From contig JADLSH010000193.1 of the NCBI GenBank assembly GCA_016169945.1, positions 1,736,001 through 1,800,000 on the forward strand: DNA of 64,000 bases, read 5' to 3'. This DNA comes from Trachythela sp. YZ-2020. Lineage: Eukaryota; Cnidaria; Anthozoa; Malacalcyonacea; Clavulariidae. Every line of letters begins with the position of its first letter. Within the stretch, counting starts at the first letter, position 1. The notes under the pieces are model-generated. The model worked only from the letters and a program-made list of their open reading frames with translations. It ran no database searches and was not told the origin of the DNA. Below, piece by piece: positions 1-12,303 of the stretch. The translations under genes and the position numbers were made by a program.

Positions 1-1383
1 ATGTTAAATAGTGACTAGAGACAACACTATGACCATAATGTTATCATTAGTGTCTGACCTTTCCTCCATCCTCAGTGGCATGCTGGCAGGGGGGGGTGGG
101 GGGCCATGGTCCCCCCAGCGAAGATTTTTTAGGGGGCGCAAAAACATAAATGGGGTGCCGAAATTGCACAAAATCACACAAAAGCGCTAGTCCGAATTGG
201 AATTGTGTCAGATCCGATGAGCCAACAAGAGAAAAAGAGTTTGAGATTGTTAATGATTGATAGATTGTCGTTTATCTGATAAAATTAATCCGATAAATAT
301 TAGTGATTTCCGATACTGTATATGCCTGGTTTTCTTGGCAACAGGCTATTGCAATATTGCAAGCATTACTTACTAGGTACCGCACTGCCGCAAGCACTGT
401 TCAAAGTGCTAGTACGCATGCTTAATTTGAGTTCTGTTATTCGGAATACGACTTATACAAGGATTAAAATGATGTAAATTGTTAATTGTGAAATGTGAGG
501 TCATTTGGTTTACGATCACTGGTAAGTTCACCGTCTACTTCATGAATGTTCGCCTACTACTTTTCTTTGTTTAAGAAAAAAACTAAGTCCTTCTATGAAT
601 TATATATTTATTCAAACTCCTGTGTTGTTTCTTGCGCATTTTTATTTGATAAGATGTTTTATAATTCTCAGAATTCCGTCAAATCGCCTCCCAAAACGCA
701 AGAAATAGCATTTCAGGGACTATTTATCACAAGGGGGCGCCAAATTTCCAGCTAGCCTCCCCTGGCGAACACAAGCCAGCACGCCACTGCCCATCCTACG
801 TAGGGTCTAGGGTCTATTATAAACTAATAGGGTCTATTAAACTAGTGGAGTGTGAACCTTGGAACGGTTAATACAATACCTTCGGCAAAATCACTGTCTT
901 TGTCAAGTTGCAAGCGGTTTTGATACTCAGATAGTAATTGTTCCAGCTGCTTACTTCTACTTCCACAATCATCCATATTGTTAGACAATTACTGAAATTT
1001 AATGACATTATATGATATTATAACCCATGAAAAGCAACTTATCGCTCATTCAGTGGCCGCCATATTTGATTCAATTTTTGGAGTCCGCAATCATTTTGGT
1101 TGGTTAACGAAAAACGTCGTGTTGTTCCTTTAAGGTGGCTCGATACCCTTTTCATCATAGGGGAACTGGTATCTGGTTCTAAGCTGTAATGCCGCTTTGC
1201 CCGCGCGGGCGGAGCGACCATGTTTCAACTTTCGCTGTAGGTGTCTAGCATGAGATTTTTTTGTCCGCTTTACACCTCGCGGACACGCCTGAAAGTTGAA
1301 CTACATTCAACTTTCTTGGCGTGCCCGCGCGACTAATTATTCACGTGATTCGAATCGGTCGCTTCGCGGGCAAAACGACCGTA
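1..1383. other. Non-coding leader region
   Basis: No convincing gene is visible. There is a G-rich run near 90-105 and a GC-rich inverted segment around 1195-1335 in which GCCCGCGCGGGC-like sequence recurs in opposite orientation. A TTAAGGTGGCTC motif at about 1131 resembles the end of the TTAA-type MITE family seen at 2585 and 18027, but no matching second end was found. Short open frames here have no recognisable domains. Confidence 0.5.
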
Positions 1384-1766
1384 AAGGCCGGCCTCCACTT
1401 GCACGTACGTACGCACAATTGCACGCACGTATGTGTTTATACTTTCGTGAAATTTGATTGGTTAAAATCTTGACGGCTGCACAGAAAGTAGAATACAGTT
1501 CTACTGTCATACGTACAAAAAGTTAGCCGCGACGGTCAAGATTAGCGATCATTTTCGAGTCACAGAGCATGCGCTGGCCGTACGTGCAAGTGCTCTGTGA
1601 CTCGAAAATGATCGCTAATATTGACCGTCGCGGCTAACTTTTTGTACGTATGACAGTAGAACTGTATTCTACTTTCTGTGCGGCCGTCAAGTTTTTAACC
1701 AATCACATTTCACGAAAGTATGTGCGTGCAATTGTGCGTACGTACGTGCAAGTGGAGGCCGGCCTT
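1384..1766. repeat. Foldback element with near-perfect arms
   Basis: The left arm (1384-1569) and right arm (1591-1766) are reverse complements apart from small indels, separated by a loop of about 21 bases. The arms begin AAGGCCGGCCTCCACTTGC and would form one very long hairpin. This is the architecture of a foldback or MITE-type DNA element. No target duplication could be assigned confidently, because the flanks (gta on the left, aat on the right) do not clearly match. It has no coding capacity. Confidence 0.85.
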
Positions 1767-2340
1767 AATGGAAAATGGCCTTTACGCACATAATAGGGTT
1801 AGGGTTAGGGATTGGGTCGGGATTAGGGTCAAGATCAAAGAGAAATATTCGTGGCTCGTAACATGGCGTTATAACCCAATTGTTTCCCCCGATTTGAAAT
1901 ACAGAGAAGCGTTATCAAAGGCAGATATCATTACATTCTAGACGTGAATTTCTGTCTACTATAAAGCTGTTCAATGATATTGTTAAAACAACAAATACCA
2001 CAAGCTGGCCGAACGTTTACACCTACATCAAGCCGTAACAAAACTCTAAGAAACACGAGAGTTTTTAATACTCCGGTCTGTAATTAAAACCATTGAACTA
2101 AATGGTTAAAACAGATCGGTTTAAGGAATCATTTATTATCAGCTACAGCATGCATGTAGATGGTTGACAAGCTTTTTGTATTATTATGAAATAGTCATAT
2201 ACAAATAAGTTATCTTGTATTTTGTATATAGTTTTTAAAATTTGTAAACTTTGCTCGCACGTAATTCAGTAGTACAGACTGCAATGTGTGTTTTAGCTAA
2301 TAAACGAAGTTTTACTGATTATATTTATAATAGAAAATGT
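1767..2340. other. Non-coding, short TTAGGG-like tract
   Basis: About two and a half degenerate copies of a TTAGGG-like unit lie at 1794-1830 beside the foldback element. The rest is AT-rich sequence without a supported gene. Confidence 0.45.
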
Positions 2341-5300
2341 TAGGACACCGCCGTGTGGGAGCCGGTAAACAATACCGAAGTGCAGCCAAGTATGGATAAC
2401 GAATCACCGATAGCCACGGGTGAGTTAAATGAAATAGATTATTCAAATATCGCATTATGCAACTCAGAGGAAATACCATTTCATCGGGGCATGTTTATGG
2501 CATGTTTAAATATAAATAGCCTCCTCGCCCATATCGATGAATTGCGAGTGTTTATGAGTAATAATAAAGTAGACATATTATGCATTAAGGTGGTACACTA
2601 CAACAAATTATTATTTTCTTTTAAATGGCTATTTCTAGAATTTTTTTGCCCAGAACTATTCCTCTGATCAAATGATGACCAATGACACAGTTTTCAAAAT
2701 TATGGTTGCCATGTTTACCAATATAATTACCCCCAGCAGTCAAAGAATGGTGTCTCGATAAAAACGATTACAAGACAACCAAACATGACAAATCTTCAAA
2801 AATGGTAAAAATAGGAACCAACATATGACGTGTATGCTGTGAACTAGGATCTTTAAAAAATATTGAGTTTTAGTTATTTTTTTCTGAAGGAGTTGATGTC
2901 GCATATATTTTTATGTCGTTTCGGTCAGAAAAATAATGATTGTACATCACAGATTTAGCCAATTTCAAAAATCCTAGTTTACAGCATAGATAAGGTATAT
3001 ACAAAGCTTCACTGAAAATTTGAAGTCATTTGGTTCATTACTTTAGGGGATATCGTTTTTAGCGTACTGCTAATTAGGTAAAAATTGAAAACTGAATAAA
3101 AGCTTTTATTTACTTATGTTATAAGCACAAATGAAAAATTGGACATGGAGCTCCCCTATATTTTCAATTGCTCACAAAATATACGTTGACTAATTCGGGG
3201 TCGAAGTCACATAGCCAAACTGCCAAACATATCCTAAACGAGAGAGGTAGGCATATATATCATGAAAATGCCACGCTAGATTTTTTCAAAAATGTTTATC
3301 ACGCACTATTTCAACACCTAAGTTTGGTTCCCAGCTGTGACCTCCGCCGTTGCCGTCTTTAAAAAGACACCAATGTTTAACCCTTCGGTTCTTTGAAAGG
3401 TTATGGCAGATCGACTTTCGTCGGACTTTACATGATGTCCTCAATCAGTCATAGCCTTGAAGTGGAACCGTAATTATACAAAATATATAGTATGAATACA
3501 ATTTGCTTTCACGCCATTATAACGCCTCTCCCGCCTAAATATAACCATAGTTATCTTTCTATTAACTATGATATAGATATAACCGACTTGTACTTGGTGT
3601 AATTTGAAATAAAATCGTTTAAAATCACTATATAGCTAGGGAGGGGTAGGTGGGTACTCATTTGGAGAAAAAAACTTTTTCGTAAATGCTCCAATGCTCG
3701 CGATTTTCCAATAACATGTCGTTGCTATGGTGGTTGCTACGGGATAAAATTTCAAACAACCTGCTATTTTCCCCTATTTATCCATTTTCCGCAAAACAAA
3801 TAGAAATATTAACGCAAAAAAAGGAAAAGGGATTATTAATTTCAAAATAGGATTTTCATTTAAAATTTTGTAGTGTACCCCCTTAATGAGACAAAACTAG
3901 ACTTTTACCAAATTTACCAAATTTTGAAATTATCCGAAGAGATCGATGTATAAATGGCCGCAATGGCGGCGGTGTCTGCATCTATATTAGAAGTAACATT
4001 AATTATAAAATACGACAAGATCTGCAATCAGAAAATCTTGAAAATTTGATTGTAGAAATAAAAAAACCACGATCTAAGTCTATCTTAGTTAATACATGGT
4101 ATAGGCCTCCCAATTTGCCAATTAGTTACTTTGCGGAATTCGAGCAAATGATTGGATCACTCGATGCGGAAAATTTAGAGTATTTCCTCCTCGGCGATTT
4201 GAATGTCGACTTTATGTCAACAACCGAGTCACCAAGCAGGCATAAAGTAAAAGATATTTTGGACATATACGATGTGGAACAGTTAATAAACGAACCAACA
4301 AGGGTTACTGCCACATCTAGTACTCTGATTGATTTATGTCTTACTAACACACCTGTTAATATTGTGAAATCTGGTGTCATGCACTTATCTATTAGCGACC
4401 ATTCGTTAGTGTATATGATACGTAAGACTCACTATATACGAGGGGGTCCTAGAACAATAGATGCTAGAACGATGAAGTACTTTAACAGAGAATTGTTTCT
4501 AAGTGATCTTAAACTAAATCATTCGGATAGTGTCTATTGCTCCCGGGACCCTAACGAAATGTGGGATGTCTGGAAAAAAATGTTGATGGAAACTATCGAC
4601 AAGCACGCACCACGGAGATCCAGGAGAATTAGAAATAGAAAATCCCCTTGGGTCACAAAGGATATAAGACATCAGATTTTTAACCGAGACTACCTAAAAA
4701 AGAAAGCTATTAGATCCAATGATCCTGAAGTCTGGCAACAATATCGACAAACCCGAAATCACATTAATAATGATATACAAAAAGCTAAGCAAGCTTACTA
4801 TAAGAATAACCTTGAACTAAATAAGGGCAATATGAAAAAAACATGGATCTTATAAATGAGTTAAGCTCTAGAAACACAGGCAAAACTAGAAGAATAACGC
4901 AATTAAACTACGAAGAGCGAGAAATAACCGCGCCTATAGAAATAGCTACTTCTCGGGTATTGGCGAAAAACTCGCCTCTGAAATCCCGGTTCCTGTACAT
5001 GATCCATGTTTTTATCTTAAACCAACCGATCATTCCTTCTCACTCAAAACTCCCTCTGTTAACACAGTTTATCAACTGTTGAGTACGATAGATGAGAAGA
5101 AGTCGGCTGGCCTTGATAATATACCAAACAAACTATTAAAGATAGCTGCAAGTGTGATTGCACCTTCGTTAACGGGAATATTTGCTGCATCCATTAATGC
5201 CGGAATATTCCCATATGAATGGAAGGCCAGTAGAATAACCCCAATATTTAAGAGTGGTATAAGAAGTAATCCAGGCAACTATCGCCCTATATCAATTTTA

Positions 5301-6655
5301 CCATGTGTTGACAAAATATTTGAAAAAATCGTTTTTGATCAACTATATGGGTATTTCGACTCAAATAATTTGCTACATAGTTGCCAATCTGGATTTAGAA
5401 CATTCCATAGTACCTTAACAGCCTTGCTAGAAGCCACAACCGACTGGTCTATGAATATTGACAATGGCTTAATTAACGCAGCTGTTTTTATTGATTTAAA
5501 GAAAGCTTTTGATACGATCGATCATCAAATTGTATTGCAAAAACTTAAACGGGTAAATGATCAATTGTCGGATTCTATGCCAGTGACTTGTGGTGTTCCT
5601 CAAGGCAGTAGTCTAGGGCCACTACCATTTCTCATCTATATTAATGATCTACCAAATTGTCTTAATCATACAATCCCAAGAATGTTTGCAGATGACACTA
5701 GTATCAGTTATGCGACTGATTCAGCCGAAGAGCTCCAAAATGTCATCAATTCTGAACTAAAAGGTCTTAGTGAATGGCTTGTTGCAAATAAACTGAGCTT
5801 AAATCTTGTAAAAACAGAATTTATGGTTATTGGATATAGGCAGAGAATAAAAACTTTGGATAAAGAAATAGATATTGAGATAAATGGGAACTTGGTCAAG
5901 CAAGTTGCCTCGGTCAAATCCTTGGGGGTCCACCTGGATAATCATCTTATGTGGTCCGTGCATATTGATAAACTATGTAGAAAAATCGCTTCAGCCATAG
6001 GAGCTTTAAAACGTATAAGATCCTGTATTTCAATGAATACGGCCATCCAAGTATATCAAGCATTGATTCAACCGCACTTTGACTACTGTTGTTCGGTCTG
6101 GGATGGTCTTGGCGAAACGCTAAGTTCCAAACTACAAAAATTGCAAAACCGGGCGACTAGAGTCATTACGGGGTCCAGCTACGATGCTAACGCTGGAGTG
6201 CTTCTTGATACTTTGTGCTTGGATAACCTGTCATTAAGACGCAAAAAGTTTAAGGCTGGTTTGATGTTTAAAACGCTCAAAGGTAATACACCTACCTATC
6301 TACAAAATCTTTTTTCAGTTCGTGGCTCAGAGTACAATTTCAGGAACTTCGAAATGAAGTTAAATCTGCCTAAGCCACGAACTAATTATCTAAAACGAAG
6401 TTTTCAATATAGTGGAGCACAATTGTGGAATAGTCTCCCTGAAAATATACGAATGCTTCAATCATTTGCACAGTTCCGAAAAGCTGTAGATAAATATTAT
6501 ACTAATATAAATGAACTCCCACACGGCAATCTTGTAAACCAGTAGATCCTAATTTTTTTTGTCATTATGCATGCTTTGTTTTGTAAATTATGTTATACTG
6601 AAGATTTTTACCGTGTTAAAATAAATTTTTATTGTATTGTATTGTATTGTATGAA
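2341..6655 (+). mobile_element. LINE copy A (CR1/Jockey-group, EN-RT), interrupted and frameshifted
   Basis: Non-LTR retrotransposon encoding an apurinic-type endonuclease followed by a reverse transcriptase. The endonuclease start (FMACLNINSLLAHIDELR) lies at about 2490-2580 and is split by a MITE at 2585-3886. It resumes at 3887 and continues in the open frame 4046-4855, which includes the GDLNVDF and SDHSLVY catalytic motifs. The RT frame 5079-6545 carries FIDLKKAFDT, GVPQGSSLGPL and the FADDT active site, followed by the usual C-terminal FDYCCSVWD and LQNRATRVI segment. The frame breaks at about 3900-3960, 4850 and 5080. Compared with copy B, about 30 residues are missing between the KAFDT block and VPQGS. 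The 3' end is a short ATTGT repeat. It is not functional as it stands. Confidence 0.9.
2585..3886. mobile_element. TTAA-flanked MITE inserted in LINE copy A
   Basis: The left end (TTAAGGTGGTACACTACAAC) and right end (complement TTAAGGGGGTACACTACAA) are imperfect terminal inverted repeats. TTAA occurs at both junctions (2585-2588 and 3883-3886). Removing the insert plus one TTAA makes the endonuclease codons run directly on into the N-E-T-K-L-D motif expected at that point of the LINE, so the boundaries are exact to the base. The TTAA target duplication fits piggyBac- or Kolobok-type transposases. The internal 1.3 kb has no recognisable coding region, so the element is non-autonomous. Confidence 0.88.
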
Positions 6656-8790
6656 ATGGCTTCTTCTTTGAAACCCGTCTATCATCCTGTAGATTTCAAA
6701 AAACAAGCAATATCAACAAACTCTAATGTTGATTGGGAGCAGTATAAATCCTATAGGAACAGTGTAAGTATTGCCATGCGAAAAGCTAAGGTAGAATATT
6801 ATAGAAATAGGATAGGAAATCAGAAAAATAATCCTAAGCAAGCCTGGAAAATTGTAAATGATATTCTCGGACGTGGAAGGAAGGATAATACAATTAATGA
6901 AATCAAAGTAGATCAAGATACCATTTCATCACCAACTAAAATTTCTGAATGTTTCAATGACTATTTCGTGAATGCGGGCCTGACTATAGCAAGCTCAATT
7001 GGTGGATGTAATTCTAATTTTGAAAATTACATTAACAAAGTTGACAATACTTCGTTCACTTTTCAAACTGTTAGTCATTCGAAAATTTTTAAATTATTTA
7101 ATGAATTGGTAGTCTCTAAAGCAACTGGGGTTGACAAAATACCGGCAAAGGTTCTTAAATTAGCAGCCCCAGTTATTACAAACTCAATAACCAAGATATT
7201 TAATTGGTCTATTGAAACTGGGGAATTTCCGTTAGACTGGAAGATTGCGAGAGTCACTCCTTTACATAAAAAAGGTCCTAAAAATTTACTGGACAATTAT
7301 CGTCCAATTTCTATATTACCAATCATCAGTAAAGTCTTTGAAAGAATATTATACGAACAATTTTATGAAAATTTAACAACAAACAATTTATTGTCTAAAC
7401 ACCAATTTGGTTTTAGGCGTTTTCATTCTACAATGTCTACATTATTAGATTGCACGAATGAGTGGTATATAAATATGGATCGTGGTCTTTATAACCTTGT
7501 CGTCTTTCTGGATTTAAAGAAAGCTTTCGACACGGTCGACCATGCATTGTTACTAGCCAAACTCCAATTGTATGGGATTACTGATACGGCCTTTAATCTA
7601 TTTAAATCCTACTTTACTGGCCGTCTACAAGTATGTTATGTAAATAGTAAACTTACTTAAACTTTCAAACCCAAGAACAGTAAATTGTGGAGTACCGCAG
7701 GGATCGATTCTTGGCCCGCTTCTATTCTTAGTATATATTAATGATTTGCCTAATTGTCTCCAGTTTACAACTACTCGATTATTTGCTGATGACACGAATA
7801 TAACAGCAAGTGGTAAATCTATTGAGGAAGTGGAGCGGACCCTGAATCTTGATCTCCTTAAGGTCAAGGGGTGGCTTTCAGCAAATAAACTCTGTCTGAA
7901 TGTTGTCAAAACTGAATACCTTTTGATCGGCTCTCCCTATAATATTAAAAACTTGAGTTCAGAACCCAATGTTTTCGTTGGAGATGAGCCGATAAAAAGA
8001 GTTCGAGTAACAAAAGCTCTTGGAGTTAAACTGGACGAACATTTAGCATGGAACAATCATATTGATCATATATCAAGTAAAATTTCTGCCGGTATTTGCG
8101 CCTTAAAAAGAATTAAAGAATACACGGATCAAGACACCTTGAAATCTGTCTACTATGCGCTTGTCCAACCTCATTTTGATTATTGTTGTGAAGTCTGGGA
8201 CTCAATTAATACTACTCTTTCAAATCGACTACAGAACCTTCATAATAGAAGTGCCAGAATTATAATGAATTGTAAAAATGAGCATGGTCAATCAAGTCTG
8301 GCCCTTGGTCTTCTTGGATGGAAAACCCTGGAGGAACAGAGGGCTCAGATTACAGCCAGGCTCATGTATAAGGTTTTGCACAATATGGCACCGATTAAAC
8401 TAAATGATATTTTTAATATGTCAAATACAGTCCACCATCATAATTTACGAGGATCAGATTCTACTCTCTTCCTTCCGCGTCCGAAAACTGAATATCTTAA
8501 AAAAAGTGTTAGTTTTAGAGGACCAAAAATATGGAATTATTTGTCTGAACAAGCTAGAAATAGCGAATCTTTGTCCATATTTAATAGCAACATCTCTAAT
8601 GCCAATGCCAGCCTGATTAATAAATAATTGATAATTATACTTATAAGTAATATAATTGATTTTGTATATAGTTTGTGTGTACTTTTTTTTATTCATTTGT
8701 AAATATTTGTAGAAAAATCACGTCCCACTTGGAAATCAATCAATTAGTTGAAGTGGCTAACGTGTTAAAATAAAGTTTTACCTACCTATC
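6656..8790 (+). mobile_element. LINE copy B (same clade), 5'-truncated
   Basis: The second LINE begins abruptly after the ATTGT tail of copy A. Its first recognisable sequence is the endonuclease-RT linker (SYRNSVSIAMRKAKVEYYRN). The frame 6632-7660 holds the RT front half with VFLDLKKAFDTVDHALL. A frameshift near 7660 moves the reading into the next frame, where VPQGSILGPLLF appears at about 7690-7720, and the frame 7746-8627 holds FADDT and the C-terminal domain. The tail is AAATAAAGTTTTACC followed by a short CTAC repeat. Copies A and B share motif order and many residues, so they belong to one lineage. The tight tandem placement suggests B was present when A inserted, or a template-jumping event. 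Confidence 0.88.
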
Positions 8791-9466
8791 TAGATTACGT
8801 TCAGAAAATATGCATCCGCGCGGTTTGTAGCTTATCTAGCCTGCTGATCCAGATATCGAACAAGTAGCATTTGATCGTTAGCAATTACAAAAGCCCTTTA
8901 TAGTTAGCTATAAGATGGCCATGCATGCTTGGCCTGAAATCTTGCCTTCAGGTCGGTTCTAGGTCTTCAGTGTGGTTTACACTCTATATGGGAGTACAGG
9001 ATTAACTTGTTTAGGTCGGTCGAAAACTCACTAAAACTAAGTACAAAACCGTTAACTCTTGCTATATCGTCACAAAGTTTCCCTTACGCTATCCCATATA
9101 CGCGATTGGCTGTATTTGACTGAACATTTTACCAATCATAATATGCACATACGCATACTTACATATGCATAGCTGAATAGAAAAGACTAAGCTCTCAAAA
9201 ACACTTCTACGTTTCGAGCGACGTTTCGAGTTTCTTTGTTTACAGAGCGGCTTAATTTGCATTGTGTTTCCTTGCCATGTATTATCATTCAAATTGTCAA
9301 AAAGAAATTATTAATGGTTTTTAAAACGTGACTATATAAGTGTATGCAAGCTAGTGTATACGTATACAAGCGTCAGTCTACATATTTGCAGAATATATGT
9401 AACGGACTGTATATATTTAAGACTGAATAAGAAAAAAGAAAACTTTTGTCACGATCACCAGTTAAT
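8791..9466 (+). promoter_or_regulatory. 5' flank of GPCR unit 1
   Basis: From about 8935 onward this flank matches the sequence before the decayed copy at 18.95-19.37 kb (shared blocks CAGGTCGGTTCTAGG, GTGTGGTTTACACT, AACTCACTAAAA). Part of it also matches 11.16-11.34 kb. The conserved flank shows that the duplicated unit includes upstream DNA as well as the coding exon. No specific promoter element can be assigned from sequence alone. Confidence 0.6.
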
Positions 9467-10348
9467 ATGCGCCTAGGCACTATTGTTAACGTGCTAGTTC
9501 TGTGTCTTTTGAATGTTTCTTTTATGATTGCAGGAACATTCCTGAATTCTGTGGTTATAATCAGCTTATGGAGGTCGCCACAACTTCGCAAGAAACTATG
9601 CTACTTTATGATTCTTGTTTTATCTTGTTTTGATCTGGCTTTAGTCATCAGCACTCATCCTGTTCTAATATCATCAACAATTTCTGTTTTTCTTGGAAAA
9701 ATTGACCAGGTACAAGAACTAATAAGGTTGTACGTATTCTTCATCTTACAAAGTTTCTCGTTCCATGCACTTTTTACGCTGAATATCGAACGATTCCTGG
9801 CTTTAAAATATCCGTTCTTCCATCAGAAATCAGTCACAAAAACGAAACTTATCTTTCTTCTAGCAATGTTGATGATATTTGTATTCAGTCTGATGGCATT
9901 GTTTCAGTTGGACCTCACAACATTTGCCAACCTTCTAACAACGGTTTACATTTCTATTTTATTGTTGTTGTTCATTTACTTAAACTACAAAATGTTAATC
10001 ATCGCGAATTCAAAAGGCCGCAACAAAATAGTTGCAACGTGTAGTGATCAAGAAAGGAAAAGACCCAAGTTACATTTCAAAACGTTTTCTACATGTTCCT
10101 TGGCGGTTATTTGTTTTTTCGTCTGTTGTTTCCCATCAATGGTATATTCTGCTTTACGTCTGACATCGAAAAAGCCTTTTTACGACCGACAAGTCTTGTT
10201 ATTCAATATATGGTGTGTTACAGTTATGTCTATGAACTCGACATTCAACTGTCTGATATTTTTCTGGAGAAATTCAATCCTACGTCGGGAAGGAACGAAG
10301 ATAGTAAAATGTTTTCAGACTGCAAGATCTTCACTGGATTGCTTTTAG
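9467..10348 (+). CDS. Divergent rhodopsin-like (class A) GPCR, single exon
   Basis: Putative seven-transmembrane receptor of 293 residues from the ATG at 9467 (MRLGTIVNVL). Hydrophobic segments are visible for TM1 (VLVLCLLNVSFMIAGTFL), TM2 (FMILVLSCFDLALVI), TM3 (FFILQSFSFHALFTLNIE) and on to TM7 (SMNSTFNCLIFFW). The class A DRY motif is represented by ERF after TM3, and TM7 has N-C-L-I-F-F instead of NPxxY, so signalling features are divergent. The SLWRSPQLRKKLCYFM intracellular loop 1 is typical of a GPCR family I associate with cnidarian gene sets. The ligand is unknown. It is the only intact member of a local tandem array (decayed copies near 11.2, 13.1 and 19.4 kb). The N terminus is very short, with no signal peptide separate from TM1. 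Confidence 0.85.
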   Translation: MRLGTIVNVLVLCLLNVSFMIAGTFLNSVVIISLWRSPQLRKKLCYFMILVLSCFDLALVISTHPVLISSTISVFLGKIDQVQELIRLYVFFILQSFSFHALFTLNIERFLALKYPFFHQKSVTKTKLIFLLAMLMIFVFSLMALFQLDLTTFANLLTTVYISILLLLFIYLNYKMLIIANSKGRNKIVATCSDQERKRPKLHFKTFSTCSLAVICFFVCCFPSMVYSALRLTSKKPFYDRQVLLFNIWCVTVMSMNSTFNCLIFFWRNSILRREGTKIVKCFQTARSSLDCF

Positions 10349-11159
10349 CACTAAATTATTATTACTTAATAAGTTATAGGAAACTATAGAAATTTCTGGA
10401 AGTTAACAACATATTGTATATAGTACTAACGATAATTTACTAGGTAAATATAGTTCCATATTACCCAATGAAAAGATTTATACAATTTACGGGGTTAGTT
10501 AGAATATATACACTGAAAAAATGTAACAACGCAATGGTTGAATTTAGAGATAAATATTCCAGTAATTCTGCATGCGTTTCTGGCCATTTGCGCTCTATCG
10601 CGCTTGTTGCAGCTCCCTAATATTTGGCTGCCTTCTCCTCAATTCCCCAAACTACCAGCTGCTCAATGCTATCTTGTTGTCCAAAGCGACTACACTATAT
10701 ATACTTTGTTATTAAAATATGTAGCCTAGTTGTCAGGCAGCAGCTAAAACATTAATCAAGTTTTTGACGCTGTTTCATATATGCTGTTTTTCAGATATCC
10801 TATTTTTCTCAAATTACACGACAGTAATATAACTAAATGCAGCCATTAATTTTACACATTTCAAAAGGACGTCACTTAGCACAACTTATTCTTTGCATTT
10901 TTACTAACATTTAATAACCTTGTCTTTTTTAAAACCTCAACATATATTAATGATTTTTAACAGTGTTTCAATTTTTTTTCCGCTAAACGTGCAAACCGGG
11001 TCATGCATGTATTTGAAGAAGAAAATCGAAAAAAATATTGGTGCACGACTCCATTGAATATACGTCCAATATCGACAATTTAACTGAAATATATGGATAT
11101 AAAACGCTGTTCAAATGGTTTTATTAAACCGCGGATAAGTTGAAAATCGTTGCACATCA
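10349..11159. other. GPCR 3' flank and non-coding spacer
   Basis: Immediately after the stop, the sequence resembles the 3' flank of the decayed copy at 13.8-13.9 kb (both contain a TTACCCAATGAAAAG block). Beyond about 10.5 kb I see no gene, RNA or clear repeat. Confidence 0.5.
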
Positions 11160-11342
11160 ATTTTTCCCATTTCACAAACATCCACGACATTTCGAGTTTC
11201 TGTTTACAATACTGACGACTTGATTTACATTGTGTTTCAACGTTGCTATGAGTTGTGCTTCAAACTGTAAAAATAGAATTATTAATTATTAATGCTTTAA
11301 AAGCGTGACTATAGCTATATAATTATAGTGCATGCAAGTGTA
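11160..11342 (+). pseudogene. 5'-flank relic of a third GPCR unit
   Basis: The blocks CGACATTTCGAGTTTCTG, GATTTACATTGTGTTTC and the GTGACTATA...GCATGCAAGTGTATGTA stretch correspond to the flank at 9215-9350 in front of the intact receptor. The match stops where the LINE fragment at 11.34 kb begins. Sequence resembling the remainder of the unit (AGAAAACTT...CACCAATTAAT) resumes at about 12.3 kb, so the LINE interrupted this copy, whose coding part is lost or unrecognisable. Confidence 0.55.
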
Positions 11343-12303
11343 TGTACAAACATATCCAACGTATGCGCTAAGGCACAGAAAATGCTTGGATTCCTTCATA
11401 GGACTTCTGATCCCGGTTTTGGCATTCAAGTCAAGCGCTCTTTGTATATGAGCTTAGTTAGATCTCACCTTGGTTATGCTAGCGAAGTGTGGTCACCACT
11501 CTCTGGTAAAGATTTACGTATGGTTGAAGGGATTCAAAGACGTGCCACTAAATTTATCCTTGGCTATTCTAATCACAATCTCAATTACAAAGACAGACTT
11601 TTAACCCTTAAACTATTACCAATTTCGTATTGGCATGAACTCAAAGACTTTGTTTTCTTTTTCAAACTGGTCTACGGCATCTATGATATTGATATATCCC
11701 AATTTGTCACACCTAAAATCGTAATTAAAGCAATTAGGAACAGCTCACCCTTGGACTACATTGTCCCGAAGTGCAAAACATCTCAATTTCAAAAAAGTTA
11801 CTTCGTTAAAACTGTGAAACTCTGGAACAATCTACCTCATTCTACGCGGTCATGTCAATCAGTTAGTGCTTTCAAATCTGCTCTGTATAACCATTACAAT
11901 ACTGCTTTCAACTGTAACTTTGATCCTGATAATACTTCAACTTGGAAATCTATTTGTTTCAAATGCTCGAACACTCGAAATCTGGCTTCATCGTCCTTTC
12001 GTCAGTGCTGCCCTTAATAATTTTATTGATATTATATCTAATGTTTTACTGTCTGTATGTGTGTGTATATCTGTTTTTGTTTGTTCATATAAGACGTAAA
12101 TAGTGTATTTGTAAATAGTGTATTTGAATACTAGACGTTTTTTTTTCTTCTTTTTCTTTTTGGCAGTTTACCTTGTTGGGTGTTAAACCTGTCGTAAACT
12201 TGCCCCATTGTACGTGAACTTTACATATATATATATATATATATTTTTTTTCAAACATTGTACAATGAAAGCTTAATAAATAAATAAATAAAATAAAAGA
12301 AAA
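11343..12303 (+). mobile_element. LINE copy C, 3' end only
   Basis: This encodes only the region C-terminal to the reverse transcriptase core: KAQKMLGFLHRTSDPGF, SLVRSHLGYASEVWSP, then IQRRATKFILGY and LLPISYWHELKD, ending near 12017. The fragment is one open frame of roughly 220 codons, followed by a 3' UTR and an AAATAAATAAAT tail. Its residues differ clearly from copies A and B, so it is another family within the CR1/Jockey group. It is a typical 5'-truncated insertion and lies inside a duplicated GPCR unit. Confidence 0.82.

Noticed and set aside
1794..1830. TTAGGG-like run suggesting a telomere; similar run near 51218-51250
   Set aside because: Only two to three degenerate copies in each place, beside repeats and far from any sequence end; interstitial short tracts, not a telomere.
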